From NCBI RefSeq assembly GCF_900100395.1, contig NZ_FNFB01000030.1, positions 27,396-91,395 of the forward strand: a stretch of DNA of 64,000 nucleotides. The letters are read 5' to 3'. The notes under the pieces are model-generated. The model saw nothing but the letters and a program-made list of their open reading frames with translations. It had not been told where the DNA came from and did no database searches. The position numbers were made by a program, and so were the translations under genes. This stretch comes from Nonomuraea maritima (GTDB lineage: Bacteria; Actinomycetota; Actinomycetes; Streptosporangiales; Streptosporangiaceae). Shown here piece by piece: positions 24,438 to 32,148 of the stretch. The stretch's first letter is position 1. Each line of letters opens with the position of its first letter.

Positions 24438-24468
24438 AGCCTGTTCCCTCAAGCAAGGTTGAGGTCAA
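24438..24468 (-). promoter_or_regulatory. SoxR/MerR-type promoter of the quinone oxidoreductase gene
   Basis: On the minus strand the -35 box TTGACC (24468-24463) and -10-like CAGGCT (24443-24438) are 19 bp apart, the stretched spacing of MerR-family promoters. Within it is a perfect dyad CCTCAA-N6-TTGAGG (24447-24464), close to known SoxR boxes. The expected transcript start falls at the ATG (24430), so translation may be leaderless. No soxR gene is in the window. Confidence 0.75.
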
Positions 24469-24472
24469 GGTT

Positions 24473-25336
24473 TCACGTAAAACATTCACGGACTGCCGTG
24501 ACGGTAGCGGGGTCGGCCTCGACCAGCGGGAGCCGTACGGCGGGGGTCGGGATGAGGCCCTCGGCGTGCAGCACGCCCTTGAGCAGGGTGGGGTTCGGGG
24601 CGGTGAACAGCGCCGCGGACAGCCGCGACAGCCGGTGCCCGAGCTCCCTGGCCCGCGCCACGTCACCGGCGTGCCAGGCGTCCACCAGGTCGGCGAACGA
24701 CCTCGTCGACAGGTGCGCCGAGGCGAGGATGCCTCCCGAGGCGCCCATCGCGAGCAGCGGCGAGACGAAGACGTCGTCGCCACCGAGGACGTCGAAGCCC
24801 GCGGGCGGGTCGGCCAGCAGGTCGACCGCGTCCTGGTCGATGCCGCCCGCGGCGTACTTGACGCCGGCGACCATCGGGTGGGCGCCGAGCCGGCGCAGGG
24901 TCGCGGCGCCGACGGCCTGTCCCGTCCGGTAGGGGATGTGGTAGATCACCAGCGGCACCGGCGTCTCGTCCGCCAGCGCCTCGAAGTGGGCGACGACCCC
25001 GTGCTCGCCGGGCCGCAGGAAGTACGGCACCGTCACGAGCGCCGCGCCGACCCCCTCGGGCAGTTCCCGCAGCGCACGGGCCGTGGAGCGGGTGTCGTTG
25101 CCCGTCACGCCGACCGTCAGCAGCGCCTGCCGCTCGGCGCAGACCCGCGCGCACGCCTCGATCACGCGGGCGCGTTCCGCGGGGTCGAGCGCGGCCACCT
25201 CGCCGGTGGTGCCGAGGGCGACGAGCCCGGCCGCGCCGTCGTCGAGCACGCGGTGGGCGAGCTTCTCGACCGACTCCACGGCGACCTCGCCCGCCGCGTC
25301 GAACGGGGTGACCAGCGGGACGTGGATTCCTCTCAT
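24473..25336 (-). CDS. DapA-like (dihydrodipicolinate synthase/N-acetylneuraminate lyase family) aldolase
   Basis: A 287-residue class I aldolase-fold protein; an ATG one codon earlier (25339) is equally possible. GLVALGTTGEVAAL contains the TTGE substrate loop (43-46), IYHIPYRTG carries the catalytic Tyr132, and VAGVKYAAG the Schiff-base Lys160. It is divergent from a LysR regulator, not in a lysine operon, so it is more likely a catabolic pyruvate-dependent lyase than the housekeeping DapA. The lysine genes lysC and asd lie about 30 kb away. Confidence 0.85.
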   Translation of the reverse strand: MRGIHVPLVTPFDAAGEVAVESVEKLAHRVLDDGAAGLVALGTTGEVAALDPAERARVIEACARVCAERQALLTVGVTGNDTRSTARALRELPEGVGAALVTVPYFLRPGEHGVVAHFEALADETPVPLVIYHIPYRTGQAVGAATLRRLGAHPMVAGVKYAAGGIDQDAVDLLADPPAGFDVLGGDDVFVSPLLAMGASGGILASAHLSTRSFADLVDAWHAGDVARARELGHRLSRLSAALFTAPNPTLLKGVLHAEGLIPTPAVRLPLVEADPATVTAVRECFT

Positions 25337-25410
25337 CATGCTCCGAGCCTGGCCCTTGATGACTCTTCAGGTCCAGTACGGATTTCTACGGTCGAGCGTA
25401 AGCTCAACTT

Positions 25411-26292
25411 ATGCTCGACCCGCGCAAGCTCCACCTGCTCCGCGAACTCTCCCGGCGCGGCACGATCGCCGCCGTCGCGGAGGCGGTGACGTTCACCCCT
25501 TCGGCCGTCTCCCAGCAGCTCAGCGCACTCGAACGCGAGGCGGGCGTCCGGCTGCTCGAACGCACCGGCCGCACGGTGTCGCTCACCGCGGCAGGGCACG
25601 TGCTCGTGGAGCACGCCCACGCCGTGCTCGAACAGCTCGAACGCGCCTCCGCCGCGCTCGCCGCCGCCCGGGGAGGGCCGTGCGGGCCACTCAGGATCGG
25701 GGCGTTCCCCACGGCGGCGCGCGTGCTGCTGCCGCCCGCGCTGACCGCGCTGACCGGGGCGCACCCGGGGCTCGTCCCCATGGTGTCCGAGATCGACCCG
25801 GCCGACGTCTCGGCGGCGCTGCGGGCGGGCGAGCTCGACGTGGCCCTCGTGCACGAGTACGACTTCGTCCCGCCGCCGGCCGACGCCTCGATCGAGACCG
25901 AGCCGCTGTTCCGTGAGGCGATGTACCTGACCGTCCGCGCCTCCGTCGCCGCCGCCCGCGACGACGCGTGGATCACCAACAAGCCGGGCACGCTCTGCCA
26001 CGCCATGACGATCAGGGCCTGCCAGGCGGCGGGCTTCGAGCCCGACGTACGCCACCACGTCGACGACTTCGACACCGTGCTCGCCTTCGCCGCGGCCGGT
26101 CAGGGTGTCGCGCTCGTCCCCCGACTCGCGGCCACCGCCCCGCCGCCCGGCGTGAGGCTCACCCGCCTGCCGCTGGCCCGCCGCACGCTGGCGGCGTTCA
26201 GAAGGGGCAACGGCGACCACCCCGCGATCAGGGCGGCCGTCACCGCCTTCCACACCGCCGTCCCCCACCTCCCTCTGGACGATTCCGCCTGA
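25411..26292 (+). CDS. LysR-family transcriptional regulator
   Basis: A 293-residue LysR protein with an N-terminal winged HTH (LRELSRRGTIAAVAEAVTFTPSAVSQQLSALEREAGVRLLER) and a periplasmic-binding-fold effector domain (from about residue 88). It reads divergently from the DapA-like aldolase, 74 bp away, the classic LysR arrangement. In that gap a short dyad GAGC-gtaa-GCTC lies at 25394-25405, just upstream of its start, and could be the operator. The effector is probably the aldolase substrate. Confidence 0.9.
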   Translation: MLDPRKLHLLRELSRRGTIAAVAEAVTFTPSAVSQQLSALEREAGVRLLERTGRTVSLTAAGHVLVEHAHAVLEQLERASAALAAARGGPCGPLRIGAFPTAARVLLPPALTALTGAHPGLVPMVSEIDPADVSAALRAGELDVALVHEYDFVPPPADASIETEPLFREAMYLTVRASVAAARDDAWITNKPGTLCHAMTIRACQAAGFEPDVRHHVDDFDTVLAFAAAGQGVALVPRLAATAPPPGVRLTRLPLARRTLAAFRRGNGDHPAIRAAVTAFHTAVPHLPLDDSA

Positions 26293-26357
26293 CGTACAGA
26301 GGGCCTGAGTAGATGAAATCTTACTTAGATAGGTTCTTACTTCGGAGTCGCGTCACG

Positions 26358-26468
26358 GTGAGTGAGTTCACGGGCCGAGCGCATGACCTCCGGCTGCTCG
26401 ACAAGCAGCTCCGACTGGTCACGGAGGAGAAGCTCACGACCAGAGGCAGAGCGCTGATCATCACGGGT
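26358..26468 (+). pseudogene. Truncated 5-prime remnant of an ATP-binding (AAA/DUF234-type) protein gene
   Basis: From GTG 26358 the frame encodes VSEFTGRAHDLRLLDKQL followed by a segment ending RGRALIITGR. This is the start of archaeal-type AAA ATPases, where an FxGR...L opening precedes a P-loop beginning ITGRRRVGKS. After ITGR the similarity ends at a run of C residues and the P-loop is missing, while the frame runs on into DNA antisense to the TetR gene. An AT-rich promoter-like leader (26313-26357) is still present. I infer that the rest of the gene was deleted. Confidence 0.55.
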
Positions 26469-26512
26469 CGCCCCCCCGTATCGCTGTCTCACGGGCCGGC
26501 GCCGTACGCGGC

Positions 26513-27145
26513 CTACCGCTGGATCAGGTCTGGCGGCCGGAGGACCTGCTCACGGTCTGGGCGGGTTGACCCGTCAGGCGCGGCGAGCAGGGGGCCGAAG
26601 ACGGTGGCGAAGAAGGTGTCGAAGGGCTGGGACGACCGGTCGGCGCGGGCTCGGATGAGCGTGCCCTCCCAGGCATCGAGCAGGAAGCCGGCCACCGTCG
26701 CGGCGTCGAGGTCGGCGCGTACGGCCCCGGCCTGCTGGGCCTCCTCGATGGTGGCGGCGAGCGCGGCGGACCAGTGGGCGAAGCCCTGCCGGACACTCTC
26801 GCGGATCACGTCGCTGTGGTCGCCGATCTCCGCGCCGAAGTTGCCGAGAAGGCAGCCGCGCCGGTAGTCGTGCCCCACGCAGTCGTCGCGCAGGCCCTCG
26901 AAGTGGGCGCGCAGCCGGGCCACCGGGTCGGCGTCGCCGTGCAGGGCGTCGAGCAGGCCGTCGCCGTACTGCCGCAGCGCCTCGACGGCAAGGGTCTCCT
27001 TGCTGTCGAAGTGGTTGTAGAACGACCCCTTCGGTACGCCGGCCGCGTCGGTGATGACCTTCACCCCGGCCGCGTTGTAGCCGAGGGTGTGGAACTGCTC
27101 CAGCGCGGCCTCGACGATCCGGCCGCGCATGCTCGGTCTGCCCAT
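26513..27145 (-). CDS. TetR-family regulator
   Basis: A 210-residue TetR/AcrR protein. The N-terminal HTH has IVEAALEQFHTLGYNAAGVKVITDAAGVPKGSFYNHFDSKE, split as FHTLGYNAAGV and VPKGSFYNHFDSKE, and the C-terminal domain contains RRGCLLGNFGAEIGD, a NemR/AcuR-like ligand-domain feature. It is divergent from a zinc alcohol dehydrogenase, and the intergenic region holds two mirror-image operators, so it most likely represses both genes and responds to an electrophile or alcohol-type substrate. Confidence 0.9.
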   Translation of the reverse strand: MGRPSMRGRIVEAALEQFHTLGYNAAGVKVITDAAGVPKGSFYNHFDSKETLAVEALRQYGDGLLDALHGDADPVARLRAHFEGLRDDCVGHDYRRGCLLGNFGAEIGDHSDVIRESVRQGFAHWSAALAATIEEAQQAGAVRADLDAATVAGFLLDAWEGTLIRARADRSSQPFDTFFATVFGPLLAAPDGSTRPDREQVLRPPDLIQR

Positions 27146-27162
27146 GGCCCACCTCCGCGGTA

Positions 27163-27227
27163 AATATGGCCGGTCGTCTCAGGGAGTGTCAAGTCGCTTG
27201 ACGCCATTTAAGACGACCGGTCATATT
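27163..27227. promoter_or_regulatory. Mirror-symmetric divergent promoters with TetR operators
   Basis: Two 17-bp arms with one mismatch (27163-27179 and 27211-27227) face each other around a central perfect dyad GTCAAG-tcg-CTTGAC (27188-27202). Each direction reads -35 TTGAC(A/G), 18 bp, -10 CATATT: minus TTGACA 27192-27187 and CATATT 27168-27163; plus TTGACG 27198-27203 and CATATT 27222-27227. Each spacer contains a G(A/G)CCGGTC palindrome, the likely TetR site. Confidence 0.8.
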
Positions 27228-27253
27228 AAATCGGACCGAGACGAGGAGAAGAC

Positions 27254-28270
27254 ATGTCCACCTACCGAGCGTTCGAAGTGACGGGTTCGCGCCAGTTCCG
27301 CCTGGTCGAGCGTGAGATCACCCATCCGGAGCCGGGCCACGTACGCGTCCGGGTCGAGGCCTGCGGGGTGTGTCACACCGACGCCCTGGCCGCGGAGGGA
27401 AGGCGCGCCGACCCGCAGGCGCCCATGGTCCCCGGCCACGAGATCGTCGGCGTGATCGACGCCGTCGGCGACGGGGTGCGCGGCCGGCACATCGGCGAAC
27501 GGGTCGGCGTCGGCTTCCTCGGCGGGCAGTGCGGCCAGTGCGACGGCTGCCGCCGCGGCGACTTCGTCAACTGCTCCGACCAGCCGCTGGTCGGCACCAC
27601 GATCGACGGCGGCTACGCCGAGATGGTGCACGTCAGGAGCAGCGGGCTGGTACGCGTACCCGACGGGCTGAGCCCGGTGGACGCGGCGCCGCTGCTGTGC
27701 GCGGGTCTGGCGATGTACCAGGCGCTGCAGCAGGCGCAGGCCCGCCCCGGCACGCTCGTGGCGGTGCAGGGCATCGGCGGGCTCGGCCACCTCGGCCTCC
27801 AGTACGCCGCCCGCCTCGGCCACCGCGTGGCCGCCGTCGCCCGCGGCACCGCCAAGGCCGAGCTGGCCCACCGGCTCGGCGCCGACCACTACATCGACAG
27901 CTCCGCGCAGGACCCCGCGCAGGCCCTCCAGGAACTCGGCGGCGCCGCCGCGATCATCGCCACCGCCACCAGCGGGGCCTCCATGACCGCCCTGGTGGGC
28001 GGCCTCGCGAACCGCGGTCACCTGGTGATCGTCGGCGTGCCTGCCGACCCGGTCAGCGTGAGCACGCCCGACCTCATCTTCGGCGGCCGCGTCATCAGCG
28101 GCAGCCTCACCGGCACGGCCATCGAGAACGAGGACAACCTCGCCTTCAGCCTCCGCCGGCGGATCCGTCCGATGACCGAGGTGCTGCCGCTGTCGGAGGC
28201 GCCCAAGGCGTACGAGCACATGATGGCGGGCGACGCCCGCTTCCGCGTCGTGCTCGACGCGACCGCATGA
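27254..28270 (+). CDS. Zinc-dependent alcohol dehydrogenase (MDR family)
   Basis: A 338-residue enzyme. Catalytic zinc ligands are Cys40 in ACGVCHTD and His62/Glu63 in PGHEIVG; the structural zinc has four Cys (93, 96, 99, 107) in QCGQCDGCRRGDFVNC. NAD is bound by GIGGLGHLGLQYAARLG. The subgroup is the AdhP/yeast-like propanol-preferring type. ATG 27254 follows GAGGAGAAGAC. The gene is divergent from the TetR regulator, and its promoter contains the operator, so it is probably induced by its substrate or a related aldehyde. Confidence 0.92.
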   Translation: MSTYRAFEVTGSRQFRLVEREITHPEPGHVRVRVEACGVCHTDALAAEGRRADPQAPMVPGHEIVGVIDAVGDGVRGRHIGERVGVGFLGGQCGQCDGCRRGDFVNCSDQPLVGTTIDGGYAEMVHVRSSGLVRVPDGLSPVDAAPLLCAGLAMYQALQQAQARPGTLVAVQGIGGLGHLGLQYAARLGHRVAAVARGTAKAELAHRLGADHYIDSSAQDPAQALQELGGAAAIIATATSGASMTALVGGLANRGHLVIVGVPADPVSVSTPDLIFGGRVISGSLTGTAIENEDNLAFSLRRRIRPMTEVLPLSEAPKAYEHMMAGDARFRVVLDATA

Positions 28271-28273
28271 ACG

Positions 28274-29515
28274 TCACCCGCCGGTGAGCTCGGCGAGCCG
28301 GCGCGCGAACGTGGCCCGCTCGGCCTCGTTGCCGGCGAGGTCGAGGGCGACCGTGTAGGCGGCGGCCGCCTCGGCGCGGCGGCCCAGCCTGCGCAGCAGG
28401 TCGGCCCGCGCCGCGTGCAGCAGGTGGTAGTCGCTCAGGTCGCCGGCCAGGCCGTCCAGCAGGACGAGCCCCGCATCAGGACCGTCGCGCACGGCGACGG
28501 CCACCGCCCGGTTCAGCGCGACGAGCGGTGACGGCTCGATCCGGAGCAGCACGTCGTAGAGGGCGACGATCTGCGGCCAGTCGGTCGCCGCGAAGCTGTC
28601 GGCCTCGTCGTGCAGCGCCGCGATCGCCGCCTGCACCGCGTACGGCCCGACGCCGGGGCCGGTGAGAGCCGGCACGACGAGCCGGCGCCCCTCGGCCACG
28701 AGGTCGGCGTCCCACAGCGCACGGTCCTGGTGCTCCAGCAGCACCTGGCTGCCCGCCGCGTCGATCCGGGCCGCCCGCCGGGCGTCGGTGAGGAGGAGCA
28801 GCGCGAGCAGCCCCGTCACCTCACGTTCGTCCGGAAGCAGCCGGTGCAGGACGCGGGCGAGCCGGACGGCCTCGTCGGCCAGGTCGGCGCGTACGAGGTC
28901 GTCGCCCGAGCTGGGCGCGTACCCCTGGGTGAAGACGAGGTAGACGACCCGCAGCACACCGGGCAGCCGGGACGCCAGCTCGTCGGGCCCGGGGACGCGG
29001 AACGGGATGCGCGCGGCGCGGATCTTGCGTTTCGCGCGCACGAGCCGCTGGGCCATGGTCGCCGTGGGCACCAGAAAAGCCCGCGCGACCTCGTGGGTGG
29101 TCAGCCCCGCGAGACAGCGCAGCGTGAGGGCGATCTGCGCCTCCGGCGCGAGCGCGGGGTGGCAGCAGGTGAAGAACAGCCGCAGCCGCTCGTCGGGGAT
29201 GTCGTCGAAGTCCACCTCGTGCGTGGGGACCGTCCTGTCGCTCTCCACCCGCAGCTCCGCCAGCCGCTGCGCGTACGTCCGGTCGCGCCGGATCCGGTCG
29301 ACGGCCTTGCGGCGCGCCGTGGTGAACAGCCAGGCCAGCGGCTTGTCCGGCACCCCGTCGACCGGCCAGCGCCGCAGCGCGGCCTCGACCGCCTCGGAGA
29401 TGACCTCCTCGGCCAGGTCGAGGTCGCCGAACCGGGCGGCCAGCAGGGCGAGCAGCCGGCTCCGGCCCTCGCGGAAGACCGCCTCGACGCAGCCGGCCGC
29501 GTCCGGCCCGGTCAC
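28274..29515 (-). CDS. ECF sigma factor of the ECF42 (SigJ-like, DUF6596) group
   Basis: A 413-residue protein with sigma region 2 (LAEEVISEAVEAALRRWP... KPLAWLFTTARRKAVDRIRRD), sigma region 4 (LTLRCLAGLTTHEVARAFLVPTATMAQRLVRAKRKIR) and a long C-terminal extension of about 220 residues with TPR-like helices, the defining feature of ECF42. GTG at 29515 overlaps the stop of the DGPF gene (GTGA). ECF42 factors have no anti-sigma factor and are always linked to DGPF (YCII-like) proteins. The promoter upstream of the pair fits the group consensus, so it probably autoregulates. Confidence 0.9.
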   Translation of the reverse strand: MTGPDAAGCVEAVFREGRSRLLALLAARFGDLDLAEEVISEAVEAALRRWPVDGVPDKPLAWLFTTARRKAVDRIRRDRTYAQRLAELRVESDRTVPTHEVDFDDIPDERLRLFFTCCHPALAPEAQIALTLRCLAGLTTHEVARAFLVPTATMAQRLVRAKRKIRAARIPFRVPGPDELASRLPGVLRVVYLVFTQGYAPSSGDDLVRADLADEAVRLARVLHRLLPDEREVTGLLALLLLTDARRAARIDAAGSQVLLEHQDRALWDADLVAEGRRLVVPALTGPGVGPYAVQAAIAALHDEADSFAATDWPQIVALYDVLLRIEPSPLVALNRAVAVAVRDGPDAGLVLLDGLAGDLSDYHLLHAARADLLRRLGRRAEAAAAYTVALDLAGNEAERATFARRLAELTGG

Positions 29516-29862
29516 GGCTGGGGGAACTCCCAGATCGGGCGGACCTCGACCGTGCCGTACCTGGCGCCGGGGCATCGGGCCGCCCAGTCGAGCGCGGCGT
29601 CGAGGTCGGGGACGTCGATCAGGTAGTAGCCGCCGACGATCTCGCGGGTCTCGGCGAACGGCCCGTCGGTGACGACGCGCTCACCGTTCACCCGGACGCG
29701 TACGGTGGTCGCGTTCTCGTCCAGCGCGTTGCCGTCGAGCTTGACGCCCGCGTCGGTGACGGCCTTGTCGAACGCCCAGAACTCCTCCTCGGTCGGCGCT
29801 TCGGCCGGCAGCTCGTCGGTGAGGTCGGGCGAGGGGGTGTTGAGCAGCAGCAGGTACTTCAC
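29512..29862 (-). CDS. YCII-related DGPF-domain protein
   Basis: A 116-residue dimeric alpha-beta barrel protein: MKYLLLLNTPSPDL at the start and RVVTDGPFAETREIVGGYYLIDV containing the DGPF motif. GTG 29862 begins the operon with the ECF42 sigma gene, overlapping it by four bases. DGPF proteins accompany ECF42 sigma factors and are their main targets; their role is unknown, possibly in signal sensing or small-molecule binding. Confidence 0.9.
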   Translation of the reverse strand: MKYLLLLNTPSPDLTDELPAEAPTEEEFWAFDKAVTDAGVKLDGNALDENATTVRVRVNGERVVTDGPFAETREIVGGYYLIDVPDLDAALDWAARCPGARYGTVEVRPIWEFPQP

Positions 29863-29902
29863 GGTTGCACTCCTCGTGCGTCAGGGGGCGTTGCGCAGGG
29901 AT

Positions 29903-29929
29903 GACGAACGGCCGGCCGCTGCATCGACA
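29903..29929 (-). promoter_or_regulatory. ECF42-type promoter of the DGPF-sigma operon
   Basis: On the minus strand TGTCGA (29929-29924) and CGTC (29906-29903) are separated by 17 bp, about 40 bp upstream of the DGPF start. This agrees with the ECF42 target consensus as I recall it (TGTCGA at -35, CGA/TC at -10). Confidence 0.75.
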
Positions 29930-29949
29930 CCTCCGCACGAGAAATTTTC

Positions 29950-31395
29950 TCAGGGCGTCTGGGGGTCCTGGCGGGCCGTCGAGAGCGGTGCCGCGATCGA
30001 TTCGAGGCTCTTGCGTTCCGCCTTCACCCCGAGGAACACCTCCACCAGGCCCGCCGCGATCATCACCACCGCGCCGATGGTGAACGCGATCGCCGTGTCA
30101 CGCGCCACGCCGGTCTCCACCATCGACGCGAACACGAGCGGGCCCGAGATGCCGCCCGCCGCCGTACCGATGGCGAAGAAGAACGCGATGGCCATGGCCC
30201 TGGTCTCCATGGGGAAGATCTCGCTGACCGTCAGGTACGCCGAGCTCGCCCCCGCCGAGGCCACGAACAGCACCACCGACCAGCACGCGGTCAGCGTCAC
30301 CGCGGTGAGCGCGCCCTGGTCGAACAGCCACGCGGTGCCCAGCAGGAGCAGCCCGGAACCGATGTAGCAGGCGGAGATCATCGGCACCCGTCCGACGCTG
30401 TCGAAGAGGTGTCCGAGCAGCAGCGGGCCGAGGAAGTTGCCGACCGCGATGACCGCGAAGTAGTAGCCGGTGTGCGTGTCGATCTGGAAGAACGTGGACA
30501 GGATCTGCGCGTACCCGAAGGTGATGGCGTTGTAGAGGAACGCCTGCCCGATGAAGAGCGACAGCCCGAGCACCGTGCGCTTGGGGTAGAGGGCGACCAG
30601 CGTGTGCGCGATGCGGATGAACCCGATCGACCTGCGCTGGTGGATGGTGATCTCGTACTCGGGCTCGCGCAGTTTCTCGGGGCCGATCTCGCGCTCGACG
30701 TCCTGGACGATCTGCTCGGCCTCCCGGTCGCGGCCGTGGATGAACAGCCAGCGCGGGCTCTCCGGCACGTTGCGCCGTACGAGGAGGATGGCCAGGCCGA
30801 GCACGACGCCGAGCCCGAACGCGACTCGCCAGCCGATGTTGACCGGCAGGTCGTTGAGCAGCGGCACGGTGAGCAGCGCGCCGCCGGCCGCGCCGAGCCA
30901 GTAGCTGCCGTTGATGATGATGTCGATGCGGCCCCGGTGCCGGCTCGGGATGAGTTCGTCGATGGCCGAGTTGATGGCCGCGTACTCGCCGCCGATACCG
31001 AACCCGGTGAGGAACCGGAACAGGAAGAACCACCACGCGCTGAACGAGAACGCGGTCATCAGCGTCGCCACCAGGTAGACGACCAGCGTCAGGATGAACA
31101 GCTTCTTGCGTCCGAACCTGTCGGTCAGCCAGCCGAAGAACAGCGCCCCCGTGCACGCGCCGCCGACGTAGAGCGCGGCGGCCACGCCCGCGACCTGCGC
31201 CTGGGTGATGTCGAGGCCACTGCCCGGCTTGGCCAGCTGGGCCGACAGGTTACCGACGATGGTGACCTCCAGCCCGTCGAGGATCCAGACGGTGCCGAGG
31301 CCGATGACGATCATCCAGTGCCAGCGGGTCCACGGGAGCCGGTCCAGCCGGGCGGGGACCTTGGTGGTGATGGTGCCGGTTTCCACGTCGCTCAT
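29950..31395 (-). CDS. MFS transporter, sugar/metabolite:proton symporter type
   Basis: A 481-residue protein with twelve predicted transmembrane helices. GWLTDRFGRKK in the 2-3 loop, GGEYAAINSAIDELIPSRHRGR in the 4-5 loop and NVPESPRWL after helix 6 are signatures of the sugar-porter/organic-ion subgroup. The central cytoplasmic loop is long (about residues 215-265). ATG 31395 (MSDVETG) is preferred; a GTG two codons upstream is possible. The gene stands between the DGPF gene and the methyltransferase, on the same strand. The substrate cannot be inferred. Confidence 0.88.
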   Translation of the reverse strand: MSDVETGTITTKVPARLDRLPWTRWHWMIVIGLGTVWILDGLEVTIVGNLSAQLAKPGSGLDITQAQVAGVAAALYVGGACTGALFFGWLTDRFGRKKLFILTLVVYLVATLMTAFSFSAWWFFLFRFLTGFGIGGEYAAINSAIDELIPSRHRGRIDIIINGSYWLGAAGGALLTVPLLNDLPVNIGWRVAFGLGVVLGLAILLVRRNVPESPRWLFIHGRDREAEQIVQDVEREIGPEKLREPEYEITIHQRRSIGFIRIAHTLVALYPKRTVLGLSLFIGQAFLYNAITFGYAQILSTFFQIDTHTGYYFAVIAVGNFLGPLLLGHLFDSVGRVPMISACYIGSGLLLLGTAWLFDQGALTAVTLTACWSVVLFVASAGASSAYLTVSEIFPMETRAMAIAFFFAIGTAAGGISGPLVFASMVETGVARDTAIAFTIGAVVMIAAGLVEVFLGVKAERKSLESIAAPLSTARQDPQTP

Positions 31396-31437
31396 AGGCA
31401 CCTACGAATTTCCCGGAAGGCGACCGCCAAACGTGGC

Positions 31438-32148
31438 CTACACGGTGGCCTTGGTGCCCTCCACCAGTTCGGTGCGTGCCCATGGCCCGCCGCGCCAGGC
31501 CCGGCCGCCGAGGTCGCGCCGCCGCACCTCCCGCGCGCCGAGCCGGCGCAGGACCTCCTCGTACGCGGCCGCGTGCCGTACGTCGGCGATCAGGACCTGC
31601 CCGCCCGGCCGCAGCACCCGGTACGCCTCGCGCACGGCCCGCTCCCCCGCGCCGCGGCCCAGCGGGTGGCCGGACACCACGACGTCGAACGTGCCGTCCT
31701 CGAACGGCAGGTCGCGCGGGTCGGCCCGGACGAGGCTCATCCGGTCGGAGACGCCCTCGGCGACGGCGTTGCGCCGGGCCGCCCGCTCGACGCGGCTCGT
31801 CGCCCGCCACAGCACGCCGGTCGCCCGCCCCTGCTCCAGCCGTCCTGCCGCGACGAGCAGCACGTCGCCTCTGCCGCAGCTGAGGTCGAGCAGCCGTTCG
31901 TCGCCGCGCAGCGGCCGGAGCCGCTCGCCCCAGACGGCGAACTTGCCGCGCCGCGAGGTGTAGAGGTGGCTCGCGGCGCTGGCCAGCGTGTAGAGCGCGC
32001 CGAAGAGAAACACCGCGCCCGCGGGCAGCACGTCCAGCACGAACGACACCGCCGCAAGGCCCGACAGCAGCCCCGCCCCAACGAGCAGCCCCGCCATCGC
32101 CCAGGGGGCGTCGATCCCATAACTCCCGCGCCGCCGGCGAACACTCAC
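31438..32148 (-). CDS. Class I SAM-dependent methyltransferase with N-terminal membrane segment
   Basis: A 236-residue protein starting at GTG 32148. Residues 15-55 are hydrophobic (MAGLLVGAGLLSGLAAVSFVLD and AGAVFLFGALYTLAS), probably two membrane helices. The methyltransferase domain follows: LLDLSCGRGDVLLVAA (motif I, with Ser replacing the usual Gly), LPFEDGTFDVVVS and AYRVLRPGGQVLIAD. Similarity to UbiE/COQ5-type enzymes is general; the substrate is unknown. The start overlaps the stop of a short leader frame made of repeats of its own first codons (32145-32306). The MFS gene begins 42 bp downstream. Confidence 0.8.
   Translation of the reverse strand: MSVRRRRGSYGIDAPWAMAGLLVGAGLLSGLAAVSFVLDVLPAGAVFLFGALYTLASAASHLYTSRRGKFAVWGERLRPLRGDERLLDLSCGRGDVLLVAAGRLEQGRATGVLWRATSRVERAARRNAVAEGVSDRMSLVRADPRDLPFEDGTFDVVVSGHPLGRGAGERAVREAYRVLRPGGQVLIADVRHAAAYEEVLRRLGAREVRRRDLGGRAWRGGPWARTELVEGTKATV

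Noticed and set aside
29939..29951. Palindrome GAGAAATTTTCTC near the MFS stop codon
   Set aside because: It overlaps the end of the MFS coding sequence and lies upstream of the ECF42-type promoter; too short to call a terminator or operator without comparison.
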